Assembly: GCA_032718475.1 (NCBI GenBank) | Contig: JAUCBJ010004718.1 | Span: 1-32,174 of the forward strand | DNA length: 32,174 bases | Direction of reading: 5' to 3' | DNA from: Nemertoderma westbladi | Taxonomy: Eukaryota > Xenacoelomorpha > Nemertodermatida > Nemertodermatidae | In this document: one piece after another, positions 1-8,504 of the stretch | Layout of the letters: every line of letters starts with the position of its first letter | Position numbering within the stretch: position 1 is the first letter of the stretch | The notes under the pieces: model-generated | Seen by the model: only the letters and a program-made list of their open reading frames with translations | Database searches by the model: none | What the model was told of the DNA's origin: nothing | Made by a program: the position numbers and the translations under genes

Positions 1-392
1 GGTTGCGCTTAAAACCCTAAGGCTTTTACAGTTTTGAATCTAATCACATGAAAGTTTTTTTATATGATAGATCAAAGTTGGGACAACATAACTATCAGGC
101 GAAATTTTGTGAAAATAATTCCCTACCGCTAGGTGGCGCTGCAAATTTATGCAAATTTTTTAGGTTTGTTATAAATGTATTAAATTTTATTAACAAAAAA
201 TTTCACAAAGTTGTCTGATTCTTTTATGCAGGGTAGCTTTTGAAGTATATTATAATATAATGGTATAAATCAAATATTTATTATGAATATCCATAGTAAA
301 TTTACATAGTAAACTGCACAAGTTGTTTATTAAATTGCCTAAATAATTAATCTATATTATGTTACCTATCTAATGTCACAAACGAAATAAAT
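1..392. other. AT-rich sequence, nothing recognised
   Basis: Low-GC sequence with no long reading frame, no repeat structure and no protein similarity that I can recognise. It is probably intronic or intergenic. Confidence 0.5.
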
Positions 393-770
393 ATGAGATC
401 GGTTAATACCGATCCGGTAGATCGGAGCCCCGCAACCCCGCACCGTCCCCAAAGCCCAGTGCCCGCTATGGGCGCCGGGAGTTGGAGAGGATCAGCGCGA
501 ATTGAAGGCGCCTCCGGACCCCGCCCAACACACTGGCGAGGCCTCGCTGGCGCATCCCCTGCCGCCGAGCCACGTGGGTCTCAGCGAGGTGGCGGATTAG
601 GATTTCGGCCTCCTTACACCACACCCCGTCGGTGGTTCCGACTAGGGGGGTGAAGGAGATCCTCCTGTCCTCCGAGGCTTTTGAAGTTGACAATTTCATA
701 AAAAAAATATTTGGAGATAATCGACCTTTCATTATACATAGTAATAGTAATTTCAATTTGTCTCCCTAAA
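393..770 (+). other. GC-rich island, possible 5' end of a non-LTR retrotransposon
   Basis: About 270 bases of GC-rich sequence sit abruptly inside AT-rich DNA. The island opens with a perfect short hairpin (GATCGGT-TAAT-ACCGATC, about 398-415). After the island a short plus-strand frame (about 665-770) reads FEVDNFIKKIFGDNRPF and then stops. The GC shift and the short acidic or hydrophobic start look like a 5' UTR and ORF start of a LINE, but I cannot name a family. An 86-codon plus-strand frame and a 96-codon minus-strand frame across the island look incidental. A host promoter or CpG-rich exon is the alternative. Confidence 0.25.
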
Positions 771-895
771 TGGAAATTGTTATAACTTGAAAACTAAAAG
801 AGCTATTAAATAGAGGTTTTTAGAATTGGAAACACCATTTAATTGTGCACTATATTAGATCAAAAAATAATTTCAACATATTTTTGATCAAAATG

Positions 896-921
896 CCCCC
901 CCCCCCCCCCCCCCCCCCCCC
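896..921. repeat. Poly-C tract, 26 bases
   Basis: Uninterrupted run of 26 C. Length is likely unstable and sequencing error is possible here. Confidence 0.95.
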
Positions 922-1541
922 TTAAGTCAGTGAGTTCATTTTCCTCTCTCTTCCTCATTAGAGAGACATTCTTCCTCATTTATTATTTTATTTATAGCCC
1001 GGTACTAATTGGGTTAAGGAATGGATTCCAGACAGTACTTCTGTTCTAGAATTAGTCGTATATACAATTTGTAAGCAGTTAACAGCGATACTTTATCGGA
1101 CGTAATAAAACATTTAAATATACGGTTTATAGATTAATAAATAAATTTAAGTAACAAAACAGTTTATACTTAATAATAAAATGATTATTTATAATTTTAA
1201 AATTATCAATTATCAAATATATTATTAAATATAAATATTATTATTTATTAATATTAGATATAACATAATATATATATAAAGATAAATTTACAGTGACAAC
1301 TAGGATTTCAGTTCTGAAATATTGAATATTCACCAACACCAAAATACTTATTACCCAATAACCGGATAACTATTACAGTAACAAATATGCTTTCTCGCTT
1401 TGGTTATTATAATTGGTCTGTTCATTGTTCATATAATTGGGCTTGGTTGTTTCCTCACAACAACACCAATCTTCAGATCCCACAGGAGCTTTGCATGTTC
1501 AAATAGGATCCCTCCATTCTCTGAATAAACCATAATCAAAT
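922..1541. other. AT-rich sequence, nothing recognised
   Basis: No coding signal or repeat is recognised. It lies just downstream (minus strand) of the EGF exon block, so it is probably intron of the same gene. Confidence 0.4.
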
Positions 1542-1560
1542 TTTAGGATATCGTACTTAC

Positions 1561-1710
1561 GACTACCAGCCGAGATCTGCCTGCAGAGATCATAGTCGTC
1601 GTACCGAATGTAGCCATATTTGCACTGACACTCGGGAACTGACATTCCGGCACCGTTGACCGATGCAGCGCACATTTCATTCTCGCGACAAACAACATCA
1701 TCGCAAATCT
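1561..1710 (-). CDS. EGF-like domain exon, copy 1 (partial gene)
   Basis: The exon is 150 nt, read on the minus strand from 1710 to 1561, and fully open. It is bounded by an AG acceptor (minus strand ...AATATTTTAG) and a consensus GTAAGT donor. Both boundaries are phase 1, the classic symmetric 1-1 arrangement for EGF modules. The 49 whole codons contain six cysteines spaced C-x4-C-x5-C-x13-C-x1-C-x12-C, with CQCKYGY at the C4-C5 region, which is a complete EGF fold. This suggests an extracellular or membrane-anchored multi-domain protein. The calcium-binding signature (D-x-D/N-E before C1) is not clearly present. Neighbouring exons were not found in the window, so the gene cannot be named. 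An identical exon lies upstream in transcription order at 3597-3746. Confidence 0.82.
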
Positions 1711-1857
1711 CTAAAATATTAATTAATTAGGAAGTCCATAATTCGATACAAAATGAAATTAATTGCGAATTAAACTAAGTTAATTATCCACAGTAATTAA
1801 TTTAATAACATCGTTGTTAAGCATATTACGTGCTAAACGTGCTTAAAACGTGCTTAA

Positions 1858-2160
1858 GCACGAGGAACTGGCGCTCTGATAATTCGTCCCCTAGCGGCAG
1901 ATAGTGGAACTGTAAAAGTCAGTTTGTGTGTAGAATTTCTAATTAAGCAATGCGCGTAGGTTACTACTACCAAATTTCAGCTGAATCTGAGGGTTGGTTC
2001 TATAATTAGCACGAGGAACTGGAGCTCTGATAATTCGTCCCCTAGCGGCAGATAGTGGAACTGTAAAAGTCAGTTTGTGTGTAGAATTTCTAATTAAGCA
2101 ATGCGCGTAGGTTACTACTACCAAATTTCAGCTGAATCTGAGGGTTGGTTCTATAATTAC
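1858..2160. repeat. 151-bp direct repeat, two copies
   Basis: A unit starting GCACGAGGAACTGG(C/A)GC and ending TTCTATAATTA occurs at 1858-2008 and again at 2009-2159. It is repeated in the second duplication copy from 3894. The unit ends against the CTGTG array. No coding meaning is seen; two 61-codon minus-strand frames here are shadows. Confidence 0.9.
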
Positions 2161-2176
2161 ATCTACTTTTATGTAT

Positions 2177-2638
2177 CTGTGCTGTGCTGTGCTGTGCTGT
2201 GCTGTGCTGTGCTGTGCTGTGCTGTGCTGTGCTGTGCTGTGCTGTGCTGTGCTGTGCTGTGCTGTACTGTGCTGTGCTGTGCTGTGCTGTGCTGTGCTGT
2301 GCTGTGCTGTGCTGTGCTGTGCTGTGCTGTGCTGTGCTGTGCTGTGCTGTGCTGTGCTGTGCTGTGCTGTGCTGTGCTGTGCTGTGCTGTGCTGTGCTGT
2401 GCTGTGCTGTGCTGTGCTGTGCTGTGCTGTGCTGTGCTGTGCTGTGCTGTGCTGTGCTGTGCTGTGCTGTCCTGTGCTGTGCTGTGCTGTGCTGTGCTGT
2501 GCTGTGCTGTGCTGTGCTGTGCTGTGCTGTGCTGTGCTGTGCTGTGCTGTGCTGTGCTGTGCTGTGCTGTGCTGTGCTGTGCTGTGCTGTGCTGTGCTGT
2601 GCTGTGCTGTGCTGTGCACTGCACTGCACTGCACTGCA
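2177..2638. repeat. CTGTG pentanucleotide array, 88 units, with a CACTG tail
   Basis: (CTGTG)88 spans 2177-2616, with single-base interruptions near 2265 and 2471. A few CACTG variant units follow to about 2638. A 5-base unit without stop codons keeps all six frames open, so long Cys/Val/Leu/Ala and Ser/Thr/Ala/Gln/His frames appear. They are artefacts of the repeat. Confidence 0.97.
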
Positions 2639-2890
2639 TTTTAAAAAACAAAAAAAAAATATATGAAATAGGTAATAAATATATATTTCCATATATAATT
2701 AAAAATGATAATGACACAATAAGAAACTGGCCTGTTGTGCTGGAACAAGGCCACCACCAAGAACATCCACCCCACCTACCTCCGAAGACAGTAGTTGGGC
2801 TGAGGAGTAGTAGAAGAATAAAGATAATCATTGTTGGTTAGGAACGGAATAAACTGGTTGAGGTTTCTCTTCGGTTTAATCGAATAGTTT

Positions 2891-3392
2891 GTGGGGCGAG
2901 CCACGAAGTTGGCGGAGCCTTAGCGAATTGACACTGTTAGGGGGTGGGTCAATTTATGCAAATAGTTGTCGTCGTCGTTGTCGTCGTCGTCGTCGTTGTC
3001 GTCGTCGTCGTCGTCGTCGTTACGATTTTGACATGCTAATAACTTTGTCGGATTTAAAGCTGCCAAGTTGAAAATTTGTAGGTATCAATATGAGCAAAAG
3101 TTGAGATTTTTGAGAGACTTTCAGACACCATCAGTGCAATGGTCTCCCGCTAGAGGGCCACATGTCTAAACATTAAATGCCCTCCCATTTCTTTGCTTTT
3201 AATCCGTTTAAGCTGAAACTTGGCAGATATGTATTAGATCATTAGCTGTGACTTTCAAAGGAGGCGAATCCATCTGCAGTTCTCCAGTCTGCCGCTAGAG
3301 GGCCAACGTGACTATTTGCATAAATTGACCCACCCCCTAACAGTGTCAATTCGCTAAGGCTCTGCCAACTTCGTGCTGCGCGAAGTCCCCAC
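2891..3392. mobile_element. MITE with long inverted repeats, copy 1
   Basis: A non-autonomous DNA transposon of about 500 bp. A near-perfect ~58-bp inverted repeat (2909-2966 against 3312-3369) includes GACACTGTTAGGGGGTGGGT. Outside it the ends diverge slightly but both start GTGGGG. It has no coding capacity. The motif CGCTAGAGGGCCA occurs twice inside. A GTC microsatellite adjoins the left arm. A related element with the same GTGGGGCGAGCCACG end lies at 5770-6069. No convincing target duplication is seen here; GTTTAAT at 2874 and 3419 is a weak candidate. The superfamily is unknown. Confidence 0.8.
2967..3020. repeat. GTC/GTT trinucleotide microsatellite
   Basis: Mostly (GTC)n with GTT interruptions, inside the MITE next to its left inverted repeat. 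The other duplication copy (about 4778-4825) is 6 bases shorter. Confidence 0.93.
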
Positions 3393-3463
3393 TTCGTGTA
3401 TTAAATGTAAAGAATGATGTTTAATTTCTTCAGCGCGAGTGAAGTTTATGGCAACTGATAATT

Positions 3464-3566
3464 TCGGCATGCTGCATTGAAGCTGCATTATATATATATA
3501 TATATTACATATATATTAAGTGCCGGCTTGTCGTCAAAATTGCGTTATTGGACTTCATTAATAAGT
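3464..3566 (-). mobile_element. LINE 3'-end relic at the duplication junction
   Basis: TCGGCATGCTGCATTGAAGC and GTGCCGGCTTGTCG(T)CAAAATTGCG match the 3' end of the LINE family found at 21086-23358, 28153-28451 and 28713-29960. A short TA-rich microsatellite (about 3487-3518) is inserted between the two matches. The relic lies exactly between the two duplicated blocks. Confidence 0.72.
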
Positions 3567-3596
3567 TGTTGCTGTCGTTTAGGATACTGTACTTAC

Positions 3597-3746
3597 GACT
3601 ACCAGCCGAGATCTGCCTGCAGAGATCATAGTCGTCGTACCGAATGTAGCCATATTTGCACTGACACTCGGGAACTGACATTCCGGCACCGTTGACCGAT
3701 GCAGCGCACATTTCATTCTCGCGACAAACAACATCATCGCAAATCT
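3597..3746 (-). CDS. EGF-like domain exon, copy 2 (partial gene)
   Basis: Identical to the exon at 1561-1710: 150 nt, phase 1-1, six EGF cysteines, AG acceptor and GTAAGT donor all preserved. On the minus strand this is the upstream exon of the pair. Because the exon is symmetric, splicing both copies would add one whole EGF domain without shifting the frame. The ~1.9-kb intron between them would hold the CTGTG array and the MITE. Use of both exons is inference and depends on the duplication being real. Confidence 0.8.
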
Positions 3747-4212
3747 CTAAAATATTAATTAATTAGGAAGTCCATAATTCGATACAAAATGAAATTAATT
3801 GCGAATTAAACTAAGTTAATTATCCACAGTAATTAATTTAATAACATCGTTGTTAAGCATATTACGTGCTAAACGTGCTTAAAACGTGCTTAAGCACGAG
3901 GAACTGGCGCTCTGATAATTCGTCCCCTAGCGGCAGATAGTGGAACTGTAAAAGTCAGTTTGTGTGTAGAATTTCTAATTAAGCAATGCGCGTAGGTTAC
4001 TACTACCAAATTTCAGCTGAATCTGAGGGTTGGTTCTATAATTAGCACGAGGAACTGGAGCTCTGATAATTCGTCCCCTAGCGGCAGATAGTGGAACTGT
4101 AAAAGTCAGTTTGTGTGTAGAATTTCTAATTAAGCAATGCGCGTAGGTTACTACTACCAAATTTCAGCTGAATCTGAGGGTTGGTTCTATAATTACATCT
4201 ACTTTTATGTAT

Positions 4213-4449
4213 CTGTGCTGTGCTGTGCTGTGCTGTGCTGTGCTGTGCTGTGCTGTGCTGTGCTGTGCTGTGCTGTGCTGTGCTGTGCTGTGCTGTGCTG
4301 TGCTGTGCTGTGCTGTGCTGTGCTGTGCTGTGCTGTGCTGTGCTGTGCTGTGCTGTGCTGTGCTGTGCTGTGCTGTGCTGTGCTGTGCTGTGCTGTGCTG
4401 TGCTGTGCTGTGCTGTGCTGTGCTGTGCACTGCACTGCACTGCACTGCA
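4213..4449. repeat. CTGTG pentanucleotide array, 43 units, with a CACTG tail
   Basis: (CTGTG)43 spans 4213-4427, uninterrupted, followed by the same CACTG tail as the first copy. It is exactly 45 units shorter than the 2177-2616 array and lacks its two point interruptions. Confidence 0.97.
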
Positions 4450-4701
4450 TTTTAAAAAACAAAAAAAAAATATATGAAATAGGTAATAAATATATATTTC
4501 CATATATAATTAAAAATGATAATGACACAATAAGAAACTGGCCTGTTGTGCTGGAACAAGGCCACCACCAAGAACATCCACCCCACCTACCTCCGAAGAC
4601 AGTAGTTGGGCTGAGGAGTAGTAGAAGAATAAAGATAATCATTGTTGGTTAGGAACGGAATAAACTGGTTGAGGTTTCTCTTCGGTTTAATCGAATAGTT
4701 T

Positions 4702-5197
4702 GTGGGGCGAGCCACGAAGTTGGCGGAGCCTTAGCGAATTGACACTGTTAGGGGGTGGGTCAATTTATGCAAATAGTTGTCGTCGTCGTTGTCGTCGTCG
4801 TCGTCGTTGTCGTCGTCGTCGTCGTTACGATTTTGACATGCTAATAACTTTGTCGGATTTAAAGCTGCCAAGTTGAAAATTTGTAGGTATCAATATGAGC
4901 AAAAGTTGAGATTTTTGAGAGACTTTCAGACACCATCAGTGCAATGGTCTCCCGCTAGAGGGCCACATGTCTAAACATTAAATGCCCTCCCATTTCTTTG
5001 CTTTTAATCCGTTTAAGCTGAAACTTGGCAGATATGTATTAGATCATTAGCTGTGACTTTCAAAGGAGGCGAATCCATCTGCAGTTCTCCAGTCTGCCGC
5101 TAGAGGGCCAACGTGACTATTTGCATAAATTGACCCACCCCCTAACAGTGTCAATTCGCTAAGGCTCTGCCAACTTCGTGCTGCGCGAAGTCCCCAC
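4702..5197. mobile_element. MITE with long inverted repeats, copy 2
   Basis: Second copy of the 2891-3392 element, carried along by the segmental duplication rather than inserted independently: its flanks are the same. Confidence 0.8.
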
Positions 5198-5544
5198 TTC
5201 GTGTATTAAATGTAAAGAATGATGTTTAATTTCTTCAGCGCGAGTGAAGTTTATATTGAAAAAGTTCGCGTAGTTTTGGTAAGTAATAATTTGGATTGTA
5301 ATGCATTGAAACACGCGGTATTCGCTATGTGGCGACTGACAAATAATTGGTTCGCGATTATAAATATTATTCCTAATGTTATTATACATGAAATACAACA
5401 GTGTGTGTGTATGAAATTGCGGATAATTGTGTTAATCAGCATTCAATTTATCAAAATTTTACTGGCATAGCTATTCCATAGCAGCCTGCTGTATACTGTA
5501 GTACAGTGCCGTAGAGTGTATATTATGTAGAAATATATGAATTG

Positions 5545-6135
5545 ATGAAAATAATTAATGTAAGTACGAGTAAAAATTCACAATGTATAATTTTTCGGCC
5601 TTGCACTGTATTATGGCTGTCCCTGATGGTTTATCCTGGCGAAGACACAATATCTCTTTACAGAATGTGCATCATGGAACGACCAGGGGCCTTATTCATA
5701 AGTTAGAGTTAGTTATTAGTGTTTATAGTGAAAATAATTAATGAAAGTACGAGTAAAAATTTCACAATGTAAAATTTGTGGGGCGAGCCACGCAGTAAAG
5801 GCGAGCCGTAGCGCACAATTATAATTAGTAAATAGGGCAAAATTTAATTTCCGTCTGTCTGTCTGTCTGTCTGCAATGAAAAATTCATTCGTAAATAACT
5901 TTTCAACCAAATTTTTTATGGTCATTCTAGAGAAAAAGTTCCAATATTTTTGAAATTACGGGGAAATACCTCTCGAACTTTTAACTCCAAATCATATCGA
6001 ACGCCAAGTTAACCTCAAGTTAGCGTGCTGCGCGACACCCCACGAACGTGTAGTATTACGTGTTAAATATCACAATGAAAATGCTTCTGGCCTGAATTGC
6101 ATATGGCAGCCTCTGATGGTTTTCTCTAAAGATTT
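5545..6135. repeat. Degenerate direct repeat, second copy split by a MITE
   Basis: GAAAATAATTAATG(T/A)AAGTACGAGT...CACAATG occurs at about 5545-5587 and about 5729-5769. The sequence after the MITE (6071-6135, CACAATGAAAATGCTTCTGGCC...CCTCTGATGGTTT) matches the continuation of the first copy (5580-5632, ...CGGCC...CCCTGATGGTTTATC). The second copy therefore continues on the far side of the MITE. The interval 5255-5544 holds nothing I recognise. Confidence 0.65.
5770..6069. mobile_element. MITE related to the 2891 element, possible 8-bp target duplication
   Basis: The core 5778-6045 begins GTGGGGCGAGCCACGCAG and ends GTGCTGCGCGACACCCCAC, imperfect inverted repeats like those of the element at 2891. 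It contains a (GTCT)5 microsatellite near 5850-5872. TCACAATG flanks the wider 5770-6069 interval on both sides (5762-5769 and 6070-6077), which would be an 8-bp target duplication. Because the insertion also splits a pre-existing repeat, that duplication is plausible but not certain. Confidence 0.6.
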
Positions 6136-6789
6136 ATTTACGGCATGTACTACTTCAGGGCACGACCCAGTTTTCATTTAGGCCTAGTTTCCATAGGATA
6201 CTGCACAATGCCCACCAACTAATGAGTCATTGTAAAACCTTATCCTTATATCATATTATTATGAAAACCCTGTAGTACCCTACAGGCACTATGCTTTATG
6301 CCACTTCACCTCTGTAATTTTTTTCTCTAGTATATTAGGTTCTCGCCATGTAGGTATTTGTTCGGGCTTTTCCCACGAATTAAAAAAGTTATTTTTAAAT
6401 AGTTTACGCCTATGATATTATTTCACATGTACGGGGTTCCATTTAAATAATAATAAAAATTACACTCAGAGACAATTAAGTAGTACATAAACAATTCAAA
6501 ACTTTTAATTAGACACTACTCTAGATGGAGAATTAACTATAGATGGAGAGATATTACAATACATACGTAGGGCTTGGCCATGGGTAGGGCACCATATCAG
6601 CAGCGTACTGCATTTTTTATAACCCACCTCAGCTGTATGTACAGTACTGTAAAACAAGTAAGTACATGTCCTGAAACATAGTGTCGTTATTCTGGTACAC
6701 CCCCCCCATATTTTTCTACAAATCTTAATAATGAGATTGCATGGAATTTGAAACAGAGTTTTACCTACCTTCTCCTTGCTGGGTGAGCC
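6136..6789. other. Nothing recognised
   Basis: AT-rich, no long frame, no recognisable repeat. It contains short CCCCCC and TACAGTACTGTA-type motifs only. Confidence 0.45.
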
Positions 6790-7711
6790 AGAATTTTTAT
6801 TTTTGCCTTCATTCCTTAGCTACAAGCGTTTGAACAAGGTGTTTCCGTTGGTATTTGTTACAAATTGTACATGGCCAGTAAAAAATACTCCTTATTTCAT
6901 TCATACAATGCTTGTAACAAACAAGTCAGCTCGACCATATTAGCCCATAAAATCCAACCCGCTAGCATTCCATATAATATAATGTTTATAATATCAGCTG
7001 ATATCCACTACTACAATTATTTTACGATTACTACTATCAATTACTACTACAATTACTACTACTCCAATTATCACCACTTCTAATACCGCATACAATGACA
7101 ATAAAACACATTGACATATGAACAGCTCTCCTTTGAAACTTCCCTGTCCCATCATATCTCAACATATTATTTATTCGACTAACAACTATAATGAAATTCA
7201 TTCTGTTATTAGGGAATCCGAAATGTATCTTTTTACCGAACATTCGATAATATTAAAGATACAAGGGGGGAATGTCTTAATCACTGCCTCTTACAGAGTC
7301 CTAACTTGACAAATAAAAAAAAAATATGAATTCTGTTGCGTTTTCGCAAGGGAAGCATTGCCTTCATAGCAGACATAGAAGGCATGTATCATCAGATGAA
7401 AGTCACCGATAAAGATGCAACAGTTTAAGATTTTTATGGAAGCCAACCAGAAGCCAGTAACCTACTGTACTGTCATAATTATATGTAGATGATGTCTGTG
7501 AATCCTTATAAATAGTTCCAGAAGCAATAGACCTGGCTCAACAACTAATTGCTTGCCTTACCAAAATACATAAACTTTGAACTGGACAACCTCCCAGCCT
7601 CAAGAGTGTTTGGTGTCATTTGGGACACCCAATTGGATAATTTTTACTTTCAGAAAAAGGACGCCCCTCTAACTAAGCGAGGATGTATAAGCGTTGTTAT
7701 CTCAATATTTG
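6790..7711 (+). repeat. Left arm of a 5.8-kb inverted repeat (BEL/Pao fragment)
   Basis: The reverse complement of 11672-12574 aligns to this arm nearly throughout. Shared landmarks include AATTTTTATTTTTGCCTTCA at the outer end and GAGGATGTATAAGCGTTGT at the inner end. Substitutions and small indels are scattered, so the arms are not recent. The inner part encodes a BEL/Pao reverse transcriptase relic. The outer part contains a TTAC/ACT-rich stretch and no clear LTR. Several 60-70-codon frames in this arm are incidental. Confidence 0.88.
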
Positions 7712-7830
7712 ATGCTCGGAACTTTTTCTACCCTTTTGTAGTGAAGATAAATTAATTGTACGGGATATATGGCATTCCGGTATTGGTTGGGACAAACCCA
7801 CACCACAGGAATACATCAAGAGACGGGAGT
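7323..7830 (+). pseudogene. BEL/Pao retrotransposon reverse transcriptase remnant
   Basis: Read across frames, the segment gives IAFIADIEGMYHQMKV (RT palm, near motif A), then a TATGTAGATGATG stretch that encodes the YVDD catalytic box out of frame. Next come RVFGVIWDTQLDNFYF, TKRGCISVVISIFD and WHSGIGWDKPTP. These match, in order, the RT tail and the Pao-specific region of BEL/Pao pol proteins. Stops and frameshifts occur throughout, so it is dead. No gag, integrase or LTR was recognised. The frame reading 7549-7755 is the longest surviving piece. A second copy lies inverted at 11672-12010. Confidence 0.8.
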
Positions 7831-7889
7831 TGCAAGCGGCAGTCATAGTCGCTGAGGTTGGCACGAGTTTATGGGACTTGGGTATTGGT

Positions 7890-8060
7890 CGAACTAATGA
7901 GACACACCCAGTGTTGTGAATATACAGTACAGGTATAGTTTCTGGTTCTGGTTGGAGATGTGTTGATTGTACTTGATACAGTTCTATGAACCCGATGTAG
8001 CATTCTCTTGTATACTGTATTGCCATGAGAGATTTGGTGTCCCCAGCAGATCGAATTCGA
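7890..8060 (-). mobile_element. LINE ORF2 3' fragment, decayed
   Basis: GGTTGGAGATGTGTTGATTG, TACTTGATACAG and TGAACCCGATGTAGCATTCT match, with substitutions and small insertions, the stretch at 29040-29130 in the better-preserved LINE copy. It is the same family in the same orientation, older and more diverged. Confidence 0.65.
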
Positions 8061-8504
8061 TTTGATTGGAGCTCGAGATGGAGTATAAAAAAAATGTTCT
8101 ATTTGGCAATGAACTTACGACTATTATGATTTTGAATAAAAATATTTAATGGATTAACTTTTGTTCAAAAGGGGAGTTACGAAAACAAGTATGGTGCTAA
8201 TAAATAATTTTTCACTGAAATAGCTGTTCTTGAACCCAGCTGTCATTTTTAGTTTGTTGAAGAAAGTCCCAGAACGTATTATTTCTTTACAAAATAACAT
8301 AGAATTATAGGAGGACAATAATTTTACCTGCTTAATTAATTACCAAGTTGTAATAGCTTGTAAATCGATCTTATTGAAATTGAAAAGATCTGCTTGTATC
8401 AAAGTAGTGAGCTTTATCCGACAAATTAGCCTACTAATGAGTGGAAAAATGCTGGAAAAATCTTCAACAATTGCTGATATTCCTGCATCGCATAAGCAGG
8501 ATTG
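8061..8504. other. Nothing recognised
   Basis: AT-rich spacer between the LINE scrap and the 3' tail of the CR1-like LINE. No motif recognised. It may be remaining BEL/Pao sequence too decayed to read. Confidence 0.35.

Larger units (their letters stand above)
1542..3449. repeat. Tandem segmental duplication, copy 1
   Basis: This ~1.9-kb block recurs at about 3578-5254. The offset is 2036 bp up to the CTGTG array, 1811 bp after it and 1805 bp after the GTC array. Outside those two microsatellites I found no difference by eye except two bases at the very start (GGATATCG versus GGATACTG). It contains, in order, an EGF exon (minus), a 151-bp tandem repeat, the CTGTG array and a MITE. The near-identity means either a recent duplication or a false duplication in the assembly. 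Differing array lengths and unique outer flanks favour two real loci or two merged haplotypes. Confidence 0.93.
3578..5254. repeat. Tandem segmental duplication, copy 2
   Basis: Second copy of the block at 1542-3449 with the same order of elements. It is shorter because its CTGTG array has 43 rather than 88 units and its GTC array is 6 bases shorter. Sequence beyond 5254 is unrelated to that beyond 3449. Confidence 0.93.

Noticed and set aside
896-921. Poly-C and the 27-G tract at 30801 as paired regulatory or telomeric signals
   Set aside because: They are simple homopolymers with no G-rich repeat periodicity and unrelated surroundings.
1939-2124. Repeated 61-codon minus-strand frame (also at 3975)
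   Set aside because: It lies in the 151-bp repeat and runs into noncoding flanks, with no protein-like features. It is intron of the EGF gene.
2090-2841. Long frames encoding Cys/Ala/Val/Leu or Ser/Thr/Ala/Gln/His pentapeptide repeats on both strands
   Set aside because: All six frames stay open because a 5-base unit without stops is repeated. There is no codon bias or conserved start, and the same occurs at 4126-4652.
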